Shown here: in pieces, positions 1 to 7,936 of the stretch | Layout: each line of letters starts with the position of its first letter | How positions within the stretch are numbered: position 1 is the first letter of the stretch | From: Shewanella benthica KT99 | GTDB taxonomy: Bacteria > Pseudomonadota > Gammaproteobacteria > Enterobacterales > Shewanellaceae | DNA: 64,000 nucleotides | Assembly: GCF_000172075.1 (NCBI RefSeq) | Contig: NZ_ABIC01000008.1 | Span: forward strand, 82,306-146,305 | Direction: 5' to 3' | Notes under the pieces: generated by a model | Databases searched by the model: none | What the model was told of the DNA's origin: nothing | The model's input: the letters and a program-made list of their open reading frames with translations, nothing else | Program-made: the position numbers and the translations under genes

Positions 1-449
1 ACCAGCAGCACCTTACAGCGTTCGATCTGCGCCATTGTCGGCGTATTATGATAATACTCAATATGCCAATTCGCTTTACGCCAGGCACGCTCGTGTTCTT
101 TATACCCCACATCAGGCAGTAACACGCAGGCCTGGACATCAGGCCTCGCAATCGTCGACGTAATGGCTGACAACACCTGAGGTAGCGCCTGAATGACGGC
201 CTGAGAACCGGCAACCGCCAAGGAATCCAACTGAGTTCCATTCAAGTTGGCACCTAAATAATAGCGACGAGCGACGGTCATTAAGCCGTCATCATCCTCG
301 GGCAAACGATTCCAGGCGCTAGCGGGAATGGCTGGGATCGGATAGTGCCAGGGGCTGACTCCCGTCGATAAATCAAGCCAGTCAGACTCGGCGATGCCAT
401 ATTGTGACGCCGCCTGCCGTAACCGCCCACCATGATGTAATAATTCCAC
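1..449 (-). CDS. cobD: Threonine-phosphate decarboxylase, N-terminal part (runs off left edge)
   Basis: Open reading frame of about 149 codons read leftwards from a GTG at 449, with no stop before the window edge. The GTG is preceded by a strong GGAGG that lies inside the last codons of cbiB, two bases after the cbiB stop, so the two genes are translationally linked. The translation starts VELLHHGG, followed by DLSTGVSPWHYP at about residues 25-36, typical of the PLP-dependent aminotransferase-fold enzyme CobD of Salmonella (CobC of Pseudomonas). In that family the enzyme makes (R)-1-amino-2-propanol phosphate, the substrate that CbiB, encoded next door, attaches to adenosylcobyric acid. Family assignment is good. 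The catalytic lysine lies outside the window. Confidence 0.85.
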   Translation of the reverse strand, partial: MELLHHGGRLRQAASQYGIAESDWLDLSTGVSPWHYPIPAIPASAWNRLPEDDDGLMTVARRYYLGANLNGTQLDSLAVAGSQAVIQALPQVLSAITSTIARPDVQACVLLPDVGYKEHERAWRKANWHIEYYHNTPTMAQIERCKVLL

Positions 450-451
450 TA

Positions 452-1381
452 TCAACCTCCGTACACGTCGCCCATGACAAGGGCTAACATCAATAAACCT
501 AACACCCAAAATATGGCACTTAACCATACGAGTCGACTGGCACGAACGATATCCGCTGCCACCGCCACCCGCCCCTGACCCAACAGAGGCTTGGCACATT
601 GGTAACCATCATATTCAGCTGCACCGCCGATGATAATATTTAAACTGCCGGCACCTGCGGCCATCACCACCCCACCATTTGGGCTGGCACACTGTGAGGC
701 TTGCCCGCGCCAGCACGTTAATGCTTGGCGGGTATTGCCTCCCAGGGCATAAGCAAGGCCACACAAGCGGGCGGGAATATAATTAAGAACATCGTCGAGC
801 TTAGCCGCGGCCCAGCCAAAATGGAAGAAGGTGTCATTTTTGTAACCCCACATCGCATCCAGCGTATTACTGACTCGATAAAGTACCGCCCCGGGGATCC
901 CCGCCACAGTAAACCAAAATAAGGCCCCAAATAACGCATCATTACCGTTTTCAAGTACCGACTCGACGGCCGCACTGACCACCTGTTGCTCGTTGAGCGT
1001 ATCCGTTTTACGGCTGACGATCATTGCCACCTTTTCTCTGCCGGCGACCAATCCATGGTGTTTCAATGCCGCGGCGACAGAATTTCCATGTTGAGCTAAG
1101 CTGCGCCCCCCGATAACGAAGTACAATAAAATGGCATCGAGCCACCATACTCGTGGCAACCACACAAAGGGCACCGCAACGGTCACGACCAAGGCCACAG
1201 CAATGCAGCCTTTGATTTTGTCGTTTTGCCACAACCGTCGCTGAACCCATTGAATGTAATTACCCAGCCCCACTAGCGGATGAAATCGAGCCACCTCACC
1301 CAGTACTAAGTCCAGTATCAAAGCCAGGCTGATAACGCCGGCACAGTATAATGGGGATAAAAAATATAAATCAGGCCACAT
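452..1381 (-). CDS. cbiB: Adenosylcobinamide-phosphate synthase CbiB
   Basis: 309 residues, the usual length for CbiB (CobD in Pseudomonas naming). It is an inner-membrane protein that amidates adenosylcobyric acid with aminopropanol phosphate. The N-terminal part has LILDLVLGEVARFHPLVGLG, the family's hallmark LDxxxGxPxxxHPVxxxG-type segment, and several hydrophobic helices follow, including one at the C-terminus (WLSAIFWVLGLLMLALVMG). NTLDAMWGYK and FGWAAAKLDDVLNYIPARL match the conserved middle of the family. The start overlaps the end of cobA by 11 bases and the stop is two bases before cobD, so it is co-transcribed. It acts at the nucleotide-loop end of the pathway, later than its upstream neighbours. 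Confidence 0.93.
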   Translation of the reverse strand: MWPDLYFLSPLYCAGVISLALILDLVLGEVARFHPLVGLGNYIQWVQRRLWQNDKIKGCIAVALVVTVAVPFVWLPRVWWLDAILLYFVIGGRSLAQHGNSVAAALKHHGLVAGREKVAMIVSRKTDTLNEQQVVSAAVESVLENGNDALFGALFWFTVAGIPGAVLYRVSNTLDAMWGYKNDTFFHFGWAAAKLDDVLNYIPARLCGLAYALGGNTRQALTCWRGQASQCASPNGGVVMAAGAGSLNIIIGGAAEYDGYQCAKPLLGQGRVAVAADIVRASRLVWLSAIFWVLGLLMLALVMGDVYGG

Positions 1382-2771
1382 TGGATTTCCGCCGTAAAGG
1401 TAGATCGACTAAGACACTAATTACACTTTCAACACAGGCCGAAGCCAAGGTAACAACATCTTTACCTGACAAGGCGAGTTGCTTGGCAATGTCAGCTTGA
1501 CTGGTGATAAATAACTCACAGTCAAAACCAACCTGGGTCTGGGTGATAAGTTCGGCTAAGGCAGGCTCTTCGACCCAGCACACGGCTACCTTGCCCAGAT
1601 CATACCTAGGTGCCAGAGCCGAGGCCCTGCAGCCACACATCCCTTGACCTTGATTTGACTTAGTGCCCGAAGTCAGGGCTAACATGCCTATTGCCATCTT
1701 GTCGGCTAACGCTATGTTAATCCCCTTATCGGCCAAATACGCCTGTACCGGTTGCGAGCCGGATAACTGCCATGACCACTGGCGCACATCGAGCCCCTCA
1801 TCTTTAGCGCTTTGCTCCAGGCCCTTTACTGCGTCTATGTTTTCCAGCCACAGACTGGGTGCCTTGAGGATCTGGGCCCAATCTTCGGCGGCAAAACCAT
1901 ATTGCTTAGTCACTGCTGGGGACAATATGATTTCAGCACCTGCCATGCGTAACACCTCGGCGATAGCGGCTTGACTCTGGTCCATCATGATACAGTTGCC
2001 CGTCAGTGGCAGTTTATCGTGCCAGCTCAACTCGGGTGCAAGCGCAACGACCTGTCCCATAATGACCAGCACAGGACTGCCATCCTGATGCATGTCATTA
2101 TCCATCACCTCATCGATCTTGGCTAAGGTCGTAGTCAGTAACCTTTGGTTGTGACGAGTCGCCGATGACACTAAGGCTACGGCCGTTTCGGGATCTCGGC
2201 CTTGTTCGATCAAACGCGCCGCATGTTGCGCGAGTTTTTTAGCCGCCATATACAAGACCAATGTACCCGAACTTTGCCCCATAGAGGCCCAGTTATTAAG
2301 TACGCTGGATGCTCGGTGACCACTGGCAAAGGTCACATCCGAAGCGAGGCCGTTACTGGTCAGCGGGAAACCGGCGTAAGCGGCAGCCCCAAGTGCGGAG
2401 GTGATGCCGGGGACAACTTCGTACTCGATACCATGATGGTTTAAACAACGACACTCTTCGGTGCCGCGACCAAAAATAAACGGATCGCCAGACTTTAAGC
2501 GCAACACGTTTTTTCCCGCTAAGGCTTGGGCAATCACATCGGGATGCATGCCATATTCTATGCTGGTACCACAATAACCTCGGTAGCCCACTGCTAGCAT
2601 CTCTTTGTCGCTCGGCACCAATGACAAGATTGCCGGACTCACCAGCAAGTCATAACATACGACATCACAATGCTGCATTAACTTGATAGCTCGCCATGTC
2701 AGCAGGTCGGGCGAGCCTGGGCCTGCACCGACTAAAAATACTTTACCCGGTGCAGTACTATTCGATTCCAT
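1371..2771 (-). CDS. cobA: Uroporphyrinogen-III C-methyltransferase with degenerate HemD-like C-terminal domain
   Basis: 466 residues. Residues 1-250 are a complete SAM-dependent uroporphyrinogen-III methyltransferase: VGAGPGSPDLLT near the start, YDLLVSP, LRLKSGDPFIFGRGTEE and VVPGITSALGAAAYAGFPLT. This domain makes precorrin-2, the entry to cobalamin and siroheme. Residues 251-466 begin LPLTGNCIMMDQSQ, which lines up with the start of uroporphyrinogen-III synthase (HemD). CobA-HemD fusions are known, but this tail is poorly conserved, so I do not claim synthase activity for it. The stop of cbiF and this start meet at base 2771. Placement after cbiF and before cbiB is consistent with a self-contained cobalamin operon separate from siroheme-linked cysG. 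Confidence 0.9.
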   Translation of the reverse strand: MESNSTAPGKVFLVGAGPGSPDLLTWRAIKLMQHCDVVCYDLLVSPAILSLVPSDKEMLAVGYRGYCGTSIEYGMHPDVIAQALAGKNVLRLKSGDPFIFGRGTEECRCLNHHGIEYEVVPGITSALGAAAYAGFPLTSNGLASDVTFASGHRASSVLNNWASMGQSSGTLVLYMAAKKLAQHAARLIEQGRDPETAVALVSSATRHNQRLLTTTLAKIDEVMDNDMHQDGSPVLVIMGQVVALAPELSWHDKLPLTGNCIMMDQSQAAIAEVLRMAGAEIILSPAVTKQYGFAAEDWAQILKAPSLWLENIDAVKGLEQSAKDEGLDVRQWSWQLSGSQPVQAYLADKGINIALADKMAIGMLALTSGTKSNQGQGMCGCRASALAPRYDLGKVAVCWVEEPALAELITQTQVGFDCELFITSQADIAKQLALSGKDVVTLASACVESVISVLVDLPLRRKSNVA

Positions 2772-3544
2772 TATGACTCTCCTTCAACCACTCGGGCACG
2801 ACGGAAACCGTGACTGAAGTTATTGGCATAGAGTCTGGAATCATTAAAATCTTGCTCTTTTAATACCTTGCTAACGATGATCATTGCGGTAGATTTTATG
2901 CCTGCCGCTTCGACCTGCTCAGTAATCGTATCCAAAGTGCCACGCAGTATACGCTGTTCTGGGTGAGATGCCTTCTCAACCACGGCGATAGGCCAATCAC
3001 TCGGATAAACGTCTTTGAGCTCACGCACCACTTTGCGGATCAGGCTGATGGAGAGAAATAGGCATAAGGTGGCTTCGTGTCGTGCCAATGACTTGAGGTT
3101 TTCCTTATCCGGCACCGGAGTACGGCCAGATGCCCGACTGAGGATGATGGTTTGACAAACTTCTGGCAGGGTCAGCTCCAAGCCTAAGGCTGCCGCGCTC
3201 GCCTGGAAGCTGCTCACGCCAGGGATCACTTGCCAGTCAATCTCGAGTACGTCTAAACGACGGGTCGTTTCGGCCAGCGAGCTGTAAATAGATAAATCGC
3301 CGGTCTGTACCCGAGCCACATCCTGCCCCTTGTCATGAGCCTCTTTGCACACGGCAATGATCTCGTCCAGATCCATCGCTTCGGAGCTTAACACCAAGGC
3401 ATCATCTTTAGCCCTACCGACAACCTCGGCTGGCACTAATGAACCGGTATAAAGCACGACTGGACAGCGCTCGACTAACTTGGCACCTTTGACAGTGATT
3501 AAATCGGGATCTCCCGGGCCTGCACCAATAAAGTATACGGTCAT
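2771..3544 (-). CDS. cbiF: Cobalt-precorrin-4 C11-methyltransferase
   Basis: 257 residues, normal for CbiF/CobM. It begins MTVYFIGAGPGDPDLITVKG, the family's first SAM loop, followed by LYTGSLVP, the CbiF/CobM signature, then RVQTGDLSIYSSLAE and VIPGVSSFQASAAALGLELTLPE. It methylates C11 of the ring-contracted cobalt-precorrin-4 made by the CbiH methyltransferase upstream. The CobA methyltransferase shares the fold but not the LYTGSLVP stretch. It overlaps cbiH by four bases and abuts cobA, so translation is coupled. Confidence 0.94.
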   Translation of the reverse strand: MTVYFIGAGPGDPDLITVKGAKLVERCPVVLYTGSLVPAEVVGRAKDDALVLSSEAMDLDEIIAVCKEAHDKGQDVARVQTGDLSIYSSLAETTRRLDVLEIDWQVIPGVSSFQASAAALGLELTLPEVCQTIILSRASGRTPVPDKENLKSLARHEATLCLFLSISLIRKVVRELKDVYPSDWPIAVVEKASHPEQRILRGTLDTITEQVEAAGIKSTAMIIVSKVLKEQDFNDSRLYANNFSHGFRRARVVEGES

Positions 3545-4368
3545 GCTGTTTCTCCTACTTCGGTATTAAGGCTTCTGCCACGTTTCTGCCCGGATTTAAC
3601 CGCACCATTTTCTAAGTTGTATTTACGGCTGTAGCCGCGAGGGGTAATGATCTTGTCGCCATAGCGGTAGCTTTGGCTGTTGCCAATAATCACCGAGGCT
3701 GTCATGCCAAATTCACAGTCAACAAACTCGCCTAATGTAGACAGGGTGATCACCTGGCCTTCACGATAAGCATCTTTCACGATAGCCACCGGCGTCTCGG
3801 CATCACGATGTTCCAGCAAGATCCGCTGCGCGATACGGATATGTTCCTGGCGCCGACGAGAGCGAGGGTTGTAAAACGTAATCGCAAAATCGGCGGAAGC
3901 CGCGGCTGCGATTCTGCGCTCAATAAGCTCCCAGGGAGTCAGCAAATCTGACAATGAAATGGTGCAACTATCATGTGCCAGTGGTGTTCCCACCAAGGAG
4001 GCACAAGAGATGGCCGCGGTCACACCCGGGATCATATCCACCTTCAATGGGTCACCGTCTTTCCAGCCGTGATGCTGTAGTAGTTCATAAACCAATGAAC
4101 CCATTGCGTAAATACCAGCATCACCTGATGAGACGATGGCGACCCTACGACCACTTAGCGCCTGCTCCACAGACACTCTGGCTCGTTCCACCTCACTGGT
4201 CATACCGTTGGTGGTGATATCCTGATCTTTGATCACAAAATGCAGCGAATCGACATAGGGCTTATAACCCACAACCAAATCGGCAGACTCGATGGCTTCG
4301 CGCGCCATGGGCGTGAGTAATTTTTCACTGCCGGGACCGATCCCGACAATACTTAGCATGCCGTTCAT
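3541..4368 (-). CDS. cbiH: Cobalt-precorrin-3 C17-methyltransferase (ring contraction)
   Basis: I chose the ATG at 4368, which overlaps the cbiK stop as ATGA and has GGAGA nine bases upstream; a longer frame starting at 4398 lies wholly inside cbiK. The resulting 275 residues start MNGMLSIVGIGPGSEKLLTP and carry VVGYKPYVDSL, VSSGDAGIYAMGSL and VIPGVTAAISCASLVGTPLAHD, all diagnostic of CbiH/CobJ. The enzyme methylates C17 and contracts the macrocycle; in the anaerobic pathway it acts on cobalt-precorrin-3. Neighbours cbiG, cbiF and cbiK fit this route, since no oxygen-dependent CobG is seen. Confidence 0.94.
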   Translation of the reverse strand: MNGMLSIVGIGPGSEKLLTPMAREAIESADLVVGYKPYVDSLHFVIKDQDITTNGMTSEVERARVSVEQALSGRRVAIVSSGDAGIYAMGSLVYELLQHHGWKDGDPLKVDMIPGVTAAISCASLVGTPLAHDSCTISLSDLLTPWELIERRIAAAASADFAITFYNPRSRRRQEHIRIAQRILLEHRDAETPVAIVKDAYREGQVITLSTLGEFVDCEFGMTASVIIGNSQSYRYGDKIITPRGYSRKYNLENGAVKSGQKRGRSLNTEVGETA

Positions 4369-5180
4369 ATTTGGGTTTCTCCGAGTTGAATTAAACATTG
4401 AGACGTCTGCTCCATGAGGGTTTGTTGTACTTCGGCTAAATCAATCAAGCAGAATCTATCGCCGCTTATCGGCTCTGCCATCTCAACCTGGGTAGACAGG
4501 GCCAACTCAGCGGCAATGTTTTTCACATCATGTTGAAAGTGGTTGCCTGAAACCAGCAGCAAAGGAATGATCCTAACTTTATTTGCCGCTCCAAGCTTGC
4601 GCTTAAGCGTGTCGGCGATCAGAGAATAAGGGTGAGCCCCCTCTAAGGAACAAGTCAGGTTACGCTCGGACATTTGGTTTAATAATGATTCCGCATACCA
4701 GATGCTGCTATAACCTGGTGCACTTAAGTTAGGTGCGCCATGGTAAATAAATAAATTATATTCATCATCCCCACAAGGGTAACGAGTATTAAGTGCTGCC
4801 AATATCCGGTTGGCATTCTTGACTTGATGTATCACTGCCGGTGTATGGTCGATTTTAGCCAGACTGAAGGCCTTAAAACCTTCAATCGTCTTGCACACTT
4901 GTTGGTGTTCGTCGGTGGGAAACAGATAACAAGACACCACACAAATGCGTCGATAGCCGGCACGATCGAGTGACGCTAGCTGCTCCGCCAGAGTTTTTAA
5001 GCTAGGATCATCCAGCTTCTTTAACACACTGCGTGAACTCAATGCCATAAACACATCGGCACAGTCGAACTGAGCAATAAATTGATCCTGCAATGCTTGA
5101 TATTTTGCTTGTTGATTAACAGAGCCAAAGCAGCACAGCACTATGGCTGTGCCCTTGTTATAATGTCGGAATCTTTTCAT
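4365..5180 (-). CDS. cbiK: Sirohydrochlorin cobaltochelatase CbiK
   Basis: 271 residues, close to the about 264 of Salmonella CbiK. The chelatase fold is indicated by IVLCCFGS at the N-terminus. The three residues that bind cobalt in CbiK have counterparts here: His147 in IYHGA, Glu180 in SLEGAHPY and His214 in LLVSGNHFQHDVKNIA. It inserts cobalt into sirohydrochlorin, the committing step of the anaerobic pathway. It starts 23 bases inside the preceding precorrin-2 dehydrogenase gene, whose product would supply its substrate. CbiX-type chelatases are shorter or lack the V(A/S)G(N/D)H motif, so CbiK is preferred. Confidence 0.88.
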   Translation of the reverse strand: MKRFRHYNKGTAIVLCCFGSVNQQAKYQALQDQFIAQFDCADVFMALSSRSVLKKLDDPSLKTLAEQLASLDRAGYRRICVVSCYLFPTDEHQQVCKTIEGFKAFSLAKIDHTPAVIHQVKNANRILAALNTRYPCGDDEYNLFIYHGAPNLSAPGYSSIWYAESLLNQMSERNLTCSLEGAHPYSLIADTLKRKLGAANKVRIIPLLLVSGNHFQHDVKNIAAELALSTQVEMAEPISGDRFCLIDLAEVQQTLMEQTSQCLIQLGETQI

Positions 5181-5655
5181 GTTTCACATTATCCTTAAGC
5201 ATTAACGCAAGCTGCCGCGCTAATCGTTCGGTAAGAACTATGGTGTTTTTCGGGCGCATATCTGCCCCAGAGAGAGTCAGCGTATAATCATCAACCCGTC
5301 GGCTACATGGATTAACCACGTTGCCTAGGGAAGGTTGGCAAGATACGCAAACCAGCTTATCCATGGCCATCAACTCCTTTGCCAACAACTCGATGAAAGC
5401 TTGTTCTGTTAGCGAGCTTGGCCAAGGTATCGTCAGATAAATAAGTCCCCATGCAGACATTTCACCGGCAGTCATTTTATAAAAGTCAGCCTGGATCTGC
5501 CGGCACGTTTCTCCTTGGCATGCCGCTGAGAACTCGGTGGACATGAGTGTCACATCTTGCTGATAACGCAGCGCACTACGCACCTTGATGAGTCCGGCCT
5601 TTCCTGCACCGATCACCAGCACTCTCGGCGGCACAGTCAAAATAAGCGGCATCAT
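5158..5655 (-). CDS. Precorrin-2 dehydrogenase (SirC/CysG-N-like)
   Basis: 165 residues, the size of stand-alone precorrin-2 dehydrogenases (SirC, YlnF). A Rossmann nucleotide-binding loop, VLVIGAGKAGLIK, sits at residues 12-24, where CysG and Met8 have VVGGGxVAxxK. The rest fits the CysG N-terminal module, with LIYLTIPW at the second part of the NAD site and a weak Met8-like tail. It should oxidise precorrin-2 to sirohydrochlorin with NAD, giving the CbiK substrate. Sequence similarity to CysG is modest, so the assignment rests partly on context between cbiG and cbiK. Ferrochelatase activity cannot be judged. Confidence 0.75.
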   Translation of the reverse strand: MMPLILTVPPRVLVIGAGKAGLIKVRSALRYQQDVTLMSTEFSAACQGETCRQIQADFYKMTAGEMSAWGLIYLTIPWPSSLTEQAFIELLAKELMAMDKLVCVSCQPSLGNVVNPCSRRVDDYTLTLSGADMRPKNTIVLTERLARQLALMLKDNVKHEKIPTL

Positions 5656-7178
5656 AACGCCGACTCCACATCACTAATGTATTGAGCCCGCAAGCATGCT
5701 TTCACCGACGAATCTTCCACTAGGGAGTGAAAAACTTGCTGCCACTGCTCATCGGTCAATCTATCGACTTTTTGCAGCCATAAAGCATGATTTTCACTAA
5801 TGCGAGTCTGGCTCTTACCTTGATAAATCACCATGGGTACTAGTTTGCGGCAACATCCCAGACAATGACTACGAGTCACCTTGATGCGATTAACTCCCTT
5901 TGAAAATCCACTCTCCTTGAGCAATCCTCTAATGCGGTGAGCTAAACCCGCCTGCCCAGGGATCTCACAACGCCCCCCTTCACACACGATCAACTGGTAT
6001 AGATAGTGTTTTATCGGACGGTTCGGGCATGTCCTCGTGGCACTGTTACTGTGCAGTTCACCATGACGATGACGACTTACGGGTTGTGGAAAATCACGCC
6101 GACACACGGCTAACGTCATGTTGAAGCCGGAAAACTTGTACTTATGCTTAGGGACTAACAGTTTTGTACGCTCGGCGGCATGTAAACAGGCGGCTTCTGC
6201 CACAGAAGTCACCCCGATACAACGTTCGACAACCGCCGAAGGATTTTCAACACCTTCGACCCCCTTGAGGATCTCGGCAGTAAAGGTAATGAAAGGGCGA
6301 TTGAGTTTGGCTGCGGCTTCAATAATGCCAACCTCATCTGCTTTCAAATCGATCGACACCAAGGAGGCAATAGATTGATATGCCAGGTTATGCTCCGTCA
6401 TAAAACAGGCTAACCCTCGCTCTATTACCGCTTGAGGTGTATTGCGATCACAGCCGATACCGATAACCAATGACCGTGGACGCCATACCACCAGTGGCAT
6501 GGTTCGGTTAGCCATGTTCTCGGCCAAAAAATTCGTCGTATCGGTAATAACCACGGCGGCTACGGCTTGAGTATCTTGCAATTGACTCAAGTCTTGGGTC
6601 AGCTGCAGATGCTGTGGCAGTTTTTTGTCATGCTGCCACCAGTCGCGTTCCCCCGTCTGCTGGCAGATGACCACGGGGTTGCCATTGACAACTGCCGCGC
6701 TAACCTGGGTTATCGCCTCTTCGCAACTAGGATCGAGAGCCCAGCCAAGATGCGCCCCGAGCATATCCACCGACAATGTCTCGGTCGTATCCGAGGCCGT
6801 GGTGACGACGGCCGTGCCACCGAGCAGATAAGCCACCCGTCGGCTCATTTCATTGGCTCCACCACGGTGACCACCGGCAAATGCTACCGCATGATGCCCT
6901 TGCTCATCGACACAGACCACGGCCGGGTCCTTGCGTTTATCCACCAATCTGGGGGCAATTATTCTGGCGGCGATGCCGACACTGAATAAACAGATATGAT
7001 GACGATATCTGTCGAATTCCTTATCGAAGTGAGACGACAGAGGAAAACTAAAGGCCGTCTCCGTTCCCTGCGTGACAAATTGTTCACTGACAAACACCTG
7101 AATTTCAGGCATCGCCTCTGCCAATTTTCGCGCGATGACTAATCCATTTTTAGTAATGGCATGCACTGCAACGGACAT
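5652..7178 (-). CDS. cbiG: Cobalt-precorrin-5A hydrolase CbiG fused to a thioredoxin-like [2Fe-2S] domain
   Basis: 508 residues, far longer than the about 350 of CbiG. Residues 1-150 are the CbiG N-terminal domain with GGHRGGANEMSRRVA. Residues about 235-365 are the CbiG/CobE C-terminal domain (LVIGIGCDRNTP, LVSIDLKADEVGI, GVENPSAVVERCIGVTSVAEAA). After a linker of about 25 residues, the tail from about residue 390 carries VCEGGRCEIPG and RSHCLGCCRKLVPMVIY, the C-x4-C then C-x3-C pattern of thioredoxin-like ferredoxins. CbiG opens the delta-lactone and releases acetaldehyde, a step with no known redox need, so the role of the tail is unclear. It might deliver electrons to another step, such as the reduction by CbiJ, whose gene is not in this window. 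Confidence 0.9.
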   Translation of the reverse strand: MSVAVHAITKNGLVIARKLAEAMPEIQVFVSEQFVTQGTETAFSFPLSSHFDKEFDRYRHHICLFSVGIAARIIAPRLVDKRKDPAVVCVDEQGHHAVAFAGGHRGGANEMSRRVAYLLGGTAVVTTASDTTETLSVDMLGAHLGWALDPSCEEAITQVSAAVVNGNPVVICQQTGERDWWQHDKKLPQHLQLTQDLSQLQDTQAVAAVVITDTTNFLAENMANRTMPLVVWRPRSLVIGIGCDRNTPQAVIERGLACFMTEHNLAYQSIASLVSIDLKADEVGIIEAAAKLNRPFITFTAEILKGVEGVENPSAVVERCIGVTSVAEAACLHAAERTKLLVPKHKYKFSGFNMTLAVCRRDFPQPVSRHRHGELHSNSATRTCPNRPIKHYLYQLIVCEGGRCEIPGQAGLAHRIRGLLKESGFSKGVNRIKVTRSHCLGCCRKLVPMVIYQGKSQTRISENHALWLQKVDRLTDEQWQQVFHSLVEDSSVKACLRAQYISDVESAL

Positions 7179-7936
7179 TAAGCCTGCCCACCATGGCGCA
7201 GCACCCCTTTACGCCCGCGAATCGATAGTTGTACTGTGGCGAAGTAACAAAAATCTGCCGGCACATCCCTCAAATCGGTAAATATTCGCTGACGAGGATC
7301 GGTCGCATAAGACACGTAGGTGGCACACTCTAACAAGCCAAGTGGCTCTAATACTCTGATCAACTCCGGCACCATACGACCCGATTTGAGTAATAAAATA
7401 GTATCGAATGCAGCGACTAATTCAGGCAACATCTTCACACCGTAAGTGGCAGGCACGACACAAAAACGTTCTTCGCCATCACACAGTGGCACCTGAGTTG
7501 CTGCTGGTACTGCCGTTAACGAGGTAACACCAGGCACAATTTCTATGTCTAAATCGGTGAAATGTTCTAGCAAGTCTTCTTGCAGATAAGCCCAGGTGCT
7601 AAAGACCGAGGGATCACCCTCGGTAATAAATGCCACATTTTGTCCGGCCCGAAGATGCCTGGCTATGGTCGCTGCACCTTCCTTCCAAGCCGGAACGGTA
7701 ATATTATGGTCCTTACTCATGGGGAACCATAAGAAGCTGCGATCACCCTCCATCTGCGAATCATCGATAGCCCCGCGGACGATAGACCAGGCAAACGAAT
7801 CCTGCTGACCTTTATTTTTCTCGGGAATGGCGATGACATCGATGGTTTTAAGCAATTCCACCGAGCGTAGAGTCATCAGTGAGCTGTCGCCTGGGCCAAC
7901 ACCGATAGCATAGAGTTTGCCGATTTTCTGGGTCAT
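7178..7936 (-). CDS. cbiL: Cobalt-precorrin-2 C20-methyltransferase
   Basis: 252 residues. It starts MTQKIGKLYAIGVGPGDSSLMTLR, with the family SAM loop IGVGPGDxxLMTL, then ITEGDPSVFSTWAYL and IVPGVTSLTAVPAATQVPLCDGEE, typical of CbiL/CobI. It methylates C20 of cobalt-precorrin-2 produced by CbiK. The start overlaps the cbiET stop by four bases and the stop touches the cbiG start, so it is an internal operon member. The FWFPM-like stretch (SFLWFPMSKDH) at about residues 67-77 is a further family marker. Confidence 0.94.
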   Translation of the reverse strand: MTQKIGKLYAIGVGPGDSSLMTLRSVELLKTIDVIAIPEKNKGQQDSFAWSIVRGAIDDSQMEGDRSFLWFPMSKDHNITVPAWKEGAATIARHLRAGQNVAFITEGDPSVFSTWAYLQEDLLEHFTDLDIEIVPGVTSLTAVPAATQVPLCDGEERFCVVPATYGVKMLPELVAAFDTILLLKSGRMVPELIRVLEPLGLLECATYVSYATDPRQRIFTDLRDVPADFCYFATVQLSIRGRKGVLRHGGQA

